10,753 nt of DNA from an uncultured Muribaculaceae bacterium (GTDB lineage Bacteria > Bacteroidota > Bacteroidia > Bacteroidales > Muribaculaceae), in assembly GCA_910584525.1 (NCBI GenBank), contig CAJUAT010000008.1, positions 19,466 to 30,218 on the forward strand, written 5' to 3'. The translations under genes were made by a program, and so were the position numbers. This document shows positions 6,536 to 10,753 of this stretch, one piece after another. The notes under the pieces were generated by a model. The model was not told the DNA's origin, did not search any database, and saw only the letters and a list, made by a program, of their open reading frames with translations. The stretch's first letter is position 1. Each line of letters begins with the position of its first letter.

Positions 6536-7405
6536 TTATCCGATGGTATGGTTAGCAATCAGTTCCTTCATGAGCTCTTCGAGCTCGGCATCGTTGTTTT
6601 CGACGCGGCGGGCATCCTTGGCGGTGAAAACGACGTTCTCGATGCCTTTCACCTTTGTGGGCGAACCGGCGAGACCACACTGCGAGAGGTCAGCCTCCAC
6701 AGTCTGCGTGTTCCACTCGCCTATGGCGAGCCAGGGGCGCTTCTCCACGAGAGCTGCCTTCGTGGCATCGGCTGCCAGTTCCGAAGGAACGGCGGCATAT
6801 TTGTATTTCTGCACGTTTTTGGCGTTACGCGGGCGGCAGGGTGCTGCGGAACCGTTGACAGTAATCACTGCGGGCAGCGGCACTGTCACTGTCTCCACGC
6901 CACTCTCTATACGGCGTTTCACGGTGGCCTTGCCGTTCTCCACGCTTATGATTTCCTCGGCATAGGTAACCTGCGGCAGCGCCAGCTTCTCGGCAACCTG
7001 CGGGCCTACCTGGGCGGTGTCGCCGTCGATGGCCTGTCGACCGCCGAGTATCAGGTCATAATCACCGATTTTCTTCACAGCCGTAGCCAGTGCGTAACTT
7101 GTGGCCAGCGTGTCGGCGCCTGCGAATGCCCTGTCCGACAGAACCACGCCGTTGTCGGCACCCCGGTAAAGTCCTTCGCGGACTATCTCGGCGGCACGCG
7201 CCGGTCCCATGGTAAGTATCGTCACTTTCGACCCGGGATATCGGTCCTTGAGCTGCAACGCCTGCTCCAGCGCGTTCAGGTCCTCGGGATTGAAGATCGC
7301 CGGCAACGCCGCACGATTTATCGTCCCGTCCTCTTTCATGGCGTCCTTGCCTACGTTCCGTGTGTCCGGAACCTGCTTCGCCATTACTATTATGTTAAGA
7401 CTCAT
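6536..7405 (-). CDS. etfB: Electron transfer flavoprotein subunit beta, clostridial/bifurcating-like
   Basis: Beta subunit of ETF (289 aa); it pairs with EtfA and binds AMP in conventional ETFs or a second FAD in electron-bifurcating ones. Visible motifs: IIVMAKQVPDT (5-15), IFNPEDLNALEQALQLKD (37-54), ILTMGPARA (63-71), SDRAFAGADTLATSYALA (90-107) and the nucleotide-binding GRQAIDGDTAQVGPQVAE (122-139). The KQVPDT start, the NPxDxxALExALxLK block and the SDRAFAGADTLATSY block resemble EtfB of clostridial Bcd-EtfAB complexes more than the mitochondrial type. That comparison is from memory, so bifurcation is a hypothesis. First gene of the etfB-etfA-acd operon; its own promoter lies upstream, divergent from the MBOAT gene. 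Confidence 0.95.
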   Translation of the reverse strand: MSLNIIVMAKQVPDTRNVGKDAMKEDGTINRAALPAIFNPEDLNALEQALQLKDRYPGSKVTILTMGPARAAEIVREGLYRGADNGVVLSDRAFAGADTLATSYALATAVKKIGDYDLILGGRQAIDGDTAQVGPQVAEKLALPQVTYAEEIISVENGKATVKRRIESGVETVTVPLPAVITVNGSAAPCRPRNAKNVQKYKYAAVPSELAADATKAALVEKRPWLAIGEWNTQTVEADLSQCGLAGSPTKVKGIENVVFTAKDARRVENNDAELEELMKELIANHTIG

Positions 7406-7447
7406 ATTGGTGTATGATTTTATTGTCTGTTACGGGTATTTTCACTG

Positions 7448-7455
7448 CAAAGTTA
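7448..7455 (-). promoter_or_regulatory. -7 element of the etfB-etfA-acd promoter
   Basis: On the minus strand TAACTTTG (7455-7448), followed by CA, matches TAnnTTTG fully. Transcription would begin near 7441, leaving a leader of about 36 nt before the etfB ATG. No clear TTTG box sits 19 nt upstream; only a T-run ending in TTG directly adjoins the -7 box. The remainder of the 201-bp divergent gap (7406-7606) shows no comparable plus-strand promoter. Confidence 0.65.
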
Positions 7456-7606
7456 CAAAAAATTTCTCACTTACCCCATTTCCGTGCATTTTTTTTACCC
7501 GCGCGCGTCCCCCCATTAGCCTGCAATAACAAATACATCCCATGTCTCGTTATAAGGGAAAGAATTATACAGTCAACCAAAATCAGGAAAAAGCACTTCC
7601 AGACAA

Positions 7607-9034
7607 ATGATTTTTAATTCATTCCAGTTCATCTGGCTCTTCCCTCTGATATTTATAGCGTATTGGATTATCGACCGGCTTAAAATTGGAGGAAAGCGCA
7701 GCAAGAGGATTCTCAATTGTTTTTTGCTGTTGGTATCCTACGGCCTATATGCCCAATGGAGCCTGCCGCACACACTTATCCTCTTCTTCGTGACGCTTTG
7801 CACGTATCTATTCGCTATACTGATAGAATATAAGCGGGCTTTCGGCCGCAAGAAATATATCATCTGGTGCGGGGCTCTGTTGACTCTTCTGCCACTTCTG
7901 GTCTACAAATATTTTAATTTCATTACGGCGGCGGGGGCTTCGGCTCTTGCATGGATAGGCATTGACGCCGCTCCCCCGGGATTGAACTGGGTGGTACCCC
8001 TCGGATTGTCGTTCTATTCTTTCCAGGCACTCGGCTATTTGTGGGATGTCTATTACAAACGGTTTCCTGCCGAACATGATTTTCTTGATTACATGCTGTT
8101 TGTGGCTTTCTTTCCGCAGATATTATGCGGTCCCATAAGCAGGGCCGGTGAACTGTTGCCTCAGATTAAAAAGGGTATCGTATTCAATTATGATCAGGCG
8201 ACAAGCGGTCTCAGATTCCTCTTATGGGGGATGTTCCTGAAAGTGGTGCTGGCCGACCGGCTCGGCATTTATGTGGACACCATTTATGCCTCTCCCGCCG
8301 ATTATAGCGGAAGCTCCTGCATCCTCGCCGCAATATTCTATTCTTTCCAGATATATGGCGATTTCGCCGGGTATTCCTTTATGGCGCTCGGCGTGGCAAG
8401 ACTCCTGGGTTACGATATAATCAAGAACTTCAACCGTCCGTATCTGGCCACATCTGTCTCCCTCTTCTGGAAAAGATGGAACATATCTCTGACCCGTTGG
8501 CTTACAACTTATATTTATATTCCCCAGGGAGGCAACAGGAAAGGCGCAATAAGGACTTATTGGAACATAATGCTCACCTTTCTGGTAAGCGGAATATGGC
8601 ATGGCGCCAACTGGACATTCATTTTCTGGGGTGTGCTGCACGGCGCGGCTCAATGCATGGAAAAAATGTTCGGCCTGAACAAGGAGTGCAAAAAGGCCTA
8701 TGTCGCCGTTCCCCGCATTCTGATCACTTTTTTCATAGTGACATTGGCCTGGATATTTTTCCGGATGCCTTCAATCGAAGATGGATTTGCCGTCATAAGG
8801 CACTCGTTCTCCTTAGGGATGCCGTATCTCGACCTTTTGACAATCTCGCATGCGCTGGTAGCTCTTGCTGTCGTAATCGCTGTTGATTTATTGGCTGAAT
8901 ACCGCAATGCTGCATTTCACTCTTTCCTGCGGAAACATACGGCGGCGAGATGGGCCGGTTATGTCGGCTTGACTATGTCGATAATTCTTCTTGGCGTGCT
9001 GGATTCCGGTCAGTTTATTTATGTAAGTTTCTGA
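7607..9034 (+). CDS. MBOAT family membrane O-acyltransferase, AlgI/DltB/PatA-like
   Basis: Polytopic membrane protein of 475 residues that should move an acyl group (commonly acetyl) across the membrane for O-acylation of a surface polymer. MBOAT hallmarks are visible: GLSFYSFQALGYLWDVY (133-149), FFPQILCGPISRAGELLPQ (168-186), FYSFQIYGDFAGYSFMALG (244-262), FWKRWNISLTRWLTTYIYIP (287-306), PQGGNR (306-311) and SGIWHGANWTFIFWG (328-342) with the expected catalytic His332. Length matches the AlgI type. The start follows an A-rich leader with AGGAAAAAG about 12 nt upstream. The stop overlaps the next start in TGATG, so the SGNH-like protein is its probable partner. The gene is more AT-rich than the neighbouring operons, which could reflect transfer or membrane-codon bias. 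Alginate, teichoic acid or peptidoglycan specificity cannot be distinguished. Confidence 0.92.
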   Translation: MIFNSFQFIWLFPLIFIAYWIIDRLKIGGKRSKRILNCFLLLVSYGLYAQWSLPHTLILFFVTLCTYLFAILIEYKRAFGRKKYIIWCGALLTLLPLLVYKYFNFITAAGASALAWIGIDAAPPGLNWVVPLGLSFYSFQALGYLWDVYYKRFPAEHDFLDYMLFVAFFPQILCGPISRAGELLPQIKKGIVFNYDQATSGLRFLLWGMFLKVVLADRLGIYVDTIYASPADYSGSSCILAAIFYSFQIYGDFAGYSFMALGVARLLGYDIIKNFNRPYLATSVSLFWKRWNISLTRWLTTYIYIPQGGNRKGAIRTYWNIMLTFLVSGIWHGANWTFIFWGVLHGAAQCMEKMFGLNKECKKAYVAVPRILITFFIVTLAWIFFRMPSIEDGFAVIRHSFSLGMPYLDLLTISHALVALAVVIAVDLLAEYRNAAFHSFLRKHTAARWAGYVGLTMSIILLGVLDSGQFIYVSF

Positions 9035-9951
9035 TGAGAAAGTTTATCTGGAAATTGATTCTGTTTATCGCCATTTTAGTGGCGGTTGATCTGGCATTGG
9101 GTCAGACAATCAGGCTTTACGATTATATCCGGGGCGGCGACATCGGGAAGGCTCACCAGGTCATGACCATGATTGAGCCGGATGTGCTGGTGTTGGGTTC
9201 TTCAAGAGCCTCCCACCACTACGATTCCGATACCATAGGCGCAATTCTGGGCAAGGAAGTGTTCAACGCCGGCTTCAACGGACAGGGTTCGCTGATGGCT
9301 TACGGCCTCCTGCAAGGCGTCAAATCCCGCAAAACTCCCGAGGTGGTGGTATACGAGCTGACTCCTCTCTTCGACGTTTTTGAAGATTCCGGAAGCTCCT
9401 CAATCAATATGCTGGCTCCCTATAAGGATTCATATGGACTCGACTCCCTCTTTTATGACATAGACTCCACAAACCGCTATAAGATGTTGGCGAAATCGTA
9501 TGCCTATAATTCGGCGCTTTTAAGGATGTTGCCCAACATACTGCTGCGGAGAAGCCAGAATATCGACGGCTACGAACCTCTGTACGGTGAATTAAGAGAG
9601 CCGGCCAAGACAGACATCACCACAGGCAGTAAGCATCGCGTGGACCCGGTAAAGCTTAAATACTTTAAGAAGCTCATTTGCGAGACAAGGAACGCGGGAT
9701 GTCGCGTTGTTTTTACCATGTCGCCTACGCTGATAGACGATGATGACGCATATTACCGCGACATGCTTGACATTGCCGAAAACATGAACATTCCTGTTTT
9801 CGACCATTCGCGTGATACGGCTTTTATCAACCACCCCTCTTATTTTCAAGACAACACCCATATGAATTATAAAGGGGCCGAAAAATACACCAAGGTATTT
9901 GCCGAGGAGCTTAGAGAGTATCTGACAACCAAATCCCAATCTGAAAAATAA
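9034..9951 (+). CDS. Membrane-anchored SGNH-like hydrolase/acyltransferase, MBOAT partner
   Basis: With the ATG at 9034 this protein has 305 residues. An in-frame ATG at 8950 would add 28 residues with no membrane or domain logic and 85 nt of overlap with the MBOAT gene; the chosen ATG overlaps the MBOAT stop as TGATG and begins directly with a signal anchor (residues 5-22, FIWKLILFIAILVAVDLA). The rest would face the periplasm. SGNH-fold hallmarks: VLVLGSSRASHHYD with the probable nucleophile Ser57 (block I), FNAGFNGQG with Asn82 (block III-like) and DNTHMNYKGAEKYT with Asp273/His276 (DxxH, block V). This matches the DltD, AlgX/AlgJ and PatB kind of proteins that complete O-acylation started by an MBOAT. 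Acyl acceptor unknown; esterase rather than transferase activity is an alternative. Confidence 0.82.
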   Translation: MRKFIWKLILFIAILVAVDLALGQTIRLYDYIRGGDIGKAHQVMTMIEPDVLVLGSSRASHHYDSDTIGAILGKEVFNAGFNGQGSLMAYGLLQGVKSRKTPEVVVYELTPLFDVFEDSGSSSINMLAPYKDSYGLDSLFYDIDSTNRYKMLAKSYAYNSALLRMLPNILLRRSQNIDGYEPLYGELREPAKTDITTGSKHRVDPVKLKYFKKLICETRNAGCRVVFTMSPTLIDDDDAYYRDMLDIAENMNIPVFDHSRDTAFINHPSYFQDNTHMNYKGAEKYTKVFAEELREYLTTKSQSEK

Positions 9952-9958
9952 TAATGAT

Positions 9959-10471
9959 ATGGAGTTCAAGGAATTAATCGAGAAACGGTATTCGTGCAAG
10001 AAATACGACGGCCGACAGGTAAGCGAAAAAGCGCTACGTGAGATTCTGGAGGCTGGCCGTCTGGCTCCCACGGCAAAGAATCTTCAGGAGCAGCACATTT
10101 ATGTGGCGCAGTCGGCCGAGGTTCTCGCCATGATTGACGAGTGCACCCCCTGCCGTTACAATGCCCCCACGGTTCTCGTGGTGGCTTTCGACAAGAATAA
10201 TGTCTACACCTATCCCGACGGGCTGCGCGAGTCGGGCATCGAAGATGCAGCCATTGTGGCCACACACCTCATGCTGGCAGCCGCCGACCAAGGCGTTGAT
10301 TCATGTTGGATCAACTGCTTTCATCCCGACAAGCTCCACAAGCTGCTCGGCCTCCCCGACAATGAGGAGATACTCATGCTCCTCGACCTCGGCCACGCCG
10401 CCGAAGACGCCGGCCCCCTGCCCAATCACTTCAGCCGAAAGCATCTTGACCAGACCGTATCCACAATCTGA
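9959..10471 (+). CDS. Nitroreductase family FMN oxidoreductase (short)
   Basis: A 170-residue soluble flavoprotein of the nitroreductase family, which uses FMN and NAD(P)H to reduce nitro groups, quinones or other acceptors. Visible: the N-terminal FMN-phosphate region IEKRYSCKKYDGRQV (7-21; Lys14 where many members have Arg), the conserved EAGRLAPTAKNLQ (31-43), the central DAAIVATHLMLAAADQGVDS helix (96-115), and the C-terminal LGLPDNEEILMLLDLGHAAED (block near 130-150) ending in the typical HFSRKHLD. It is at the short end of the family, but no core motif is missing. It begins 7 nt after the SGNH gene stop behind an A-rich leader, so co-transcription is possible, though its base composition is closer to the etf operon than to the MBOAT pair. 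Substrate unknown. The downstream DNA turns into the minisatellite within 20 nt. Confidence 0.9.
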   Translation: MEFKELIEKRYSCKKYDGRQVSEKALREILEAGRLAPTAKNLQEQHIYVAQSAEVLAMIDECTPCRYNAPTVLVVAFDKNNVYTYPDGLRESGIEDAAIVATHLMLAAADQGVDSCWINCFHPDKLHKLLGLPDNEEILMLLDLGHAAEDAGPLPNHFSRKHLDQTVSTI

Positions 10472-10491
10472 CAAGCACGCTGATACGGGGG

Positions 10492-10644
10492 ATGTGATTT
10501 ATGCATCGGATGTGATTTATGTAGCTTATGTGACTTATGTGACCTATGTGACTTATGTGACTTATGTATCTTATGTATCTTATGTATCTTATGTATCGGA
10601 TGTGATTTATGTAGCTTATGTATCTTATGTGATTTATGTATCAG
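10492..10644 (+). repeat. 9-bp minisatellite, left arm, 17 units of ATGT-N5
   Basis: Seventeen exact-length 9-nt units follow one another without interruption. All begin ATGT except the second, which begins ATGC. Variants are ATGTGATTT, ATGTGACTT, ATGTATCTT, ATGTAGCTT, ATGTGACCT and ATGTATCGG, ending with ATGTATCAG. Several neighbouring units are identical (two ATGTGACTT, then three ATGTATCTT), as expected from slippage. The trio ending in -TCGG, -GATTT and -AGCTT occurs at 10501-10527 and again at 10591-10617, exactly 90 nt apart, suggesting an older block duplication. Confidence 0.95.
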
Positions 10645-10654
10645 ATGTCACATC
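10644..10654. repeat. Palindromic junction between the two minisatellite arms
   Basis: GATGT (10644-10648), a single C (10649) and ACATC (10650-10654) form a palindrome exactly where the repeat sense flips. The next flanking units are only partly complementary (about five of nine positions), so a stem here would be interrupted. Confidence 0.8.
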
Positions 10655-10753
10655 AATCACATCCCTCACATCAATCACATCAATCACATCAATCACATCA
10701 ATCACATCCCTCACATCAATCACATCAATCACATCAATCACATCAATCACATC
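10654..10753 (-). repeat. 9-bp minisatellite, right arm, at least 11 units, cut by the window end
   Basis: Eleven complete units, nine CAATCACAT and two CCCTCACAT (10663-10671 and 10708-10716). Read on the minus strand the unit is ATGTGATTG, which shares its first eight bases with the left-arm unit ATGTGATTT, so the two arms are inverted copies of one motif. The two CCC variants are 45 nt apart, a five-unit higher-order period. The array continues past the window edge. Confidence 0.95.

Noticed and set aside
5650..6555. Plus-strand open frame of 301 codons opposite etfA
   Set aside because: Complement of a clearly conserved ETF alpha gene, with no motifs of its own.
6532..6558. Upstream TTG start for etfA
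   Set aside because: It would overlap the conserved end of etfB and add nine residues without similarity to the family's N-terminus.
7406..7606. A small gene, riboswitch or ncRNA in the divergent gap between etfB and the MBOAT gene
   Set aside because: Beyond the etfB -7 box I see only AT-rich tracts and a short GCGCGCG run; no stable hairpin and no credible ORF.
8950..9033. Upstream in-frame ATG for the SGNH-like gene
   Set aside because: It lies deep inside the MBOAT gene and adds residues that are the out-of-frame reading of that gene; the TGATG start at 9034 followed by a signal anchor is much better.
10455..10488. CCGTATC (10455-10461) and GATACGG (10482-10488) as a terminator for the nitroreductase gene
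   Set aside because: The stem begins inside the coding sequence, the loop is 20 nt and no T-run follows; terminator function is not supported.
10492..10753. CRISPR array
   Set aside because: Units are 9 bp in direct succession with no spacers, and the orientation flips; this is a minisatellite.

Overview
The window looks like a chromosomal segment of a Bacteroidales bacterium, and moderate-to-high GC with this gene content would fit a Muribaculaceae-like lineage. That placement is inference. It rests on two upstream sites matching the Bacteroidota -7 consensus TAnnTTTG (one with a TTTG box exactly 19 nt upstream), A-rich leaders without strong Shine-Dalgarno sequences, and gene families typical of the order: a PD40 propeller protein, a short-form CstA, and an etfB-etfA-acyl-CoA dehydrogenase operon. 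There are no tRNA, rRNA or CRISPR features, and every larger gene can be assigned at least to a family.

Layout. Positions 26-3690 (minus strand) hold a three-gene operon read from right to left: PD40 propeller protein, cstA, PHP-domain phosphatase. The first junction is an ATGA overlap. The second was apparently a TAATG stop/start overlap, now split by a 193-bp non-coding element (839-1031) with 20-bp perfect terminal inverted repeats and a TAA target duplication. It has the form of a MITE mobilised by an IS5-family (IS1031-type) transposase. Positions 3795-7405 (minus) hold etfB-etfA-acd, almost without gaps. A terminator hairpin (3739-3769) closes this operon, and its T-run overlaps the -33 box of the PD40-cstA-PHP promoter. 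Positions 7607-9951 (plus, divergent) hold a TGATG-coupled pair, an MBOAT O-acyltransferase and an SGNH-like membrane-anchored hydrolase, visibly more AT-rich than the flanking operons. A short nitroreductase (9959-10471) follows after 7 nt. From 10492 to the right edge the DNA is a 9-bp minisatellite in two inverted arms: 17 units of ATGT-N5, then at least 11 units of the complementary-sense CAATCACAT type, meeting at a small palindrome at 10644-10654.

How the genes work together. EtfAB and the dehydrogenase should form a flavin redox module oxidising or reducing an acyl-CoA. The EtfB sequence resembles the clostridial, bifurcating type. CstA is a membrane carrier probably for pyruvate or peptides, co-expressed with an exported propeller protein and a cytoplasmic metal-dependent phosphatase. 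The MBOAT/SGNH pair should O-acylate a cell-surface glycan, but no glycan-synthesis genes are present to name the substrate. The two most notable signals are the MITE placed exactly at a stop/start overlap, which rewrites the end of one gene and the leader of the next, and the inverted 9-bp minisatellite.
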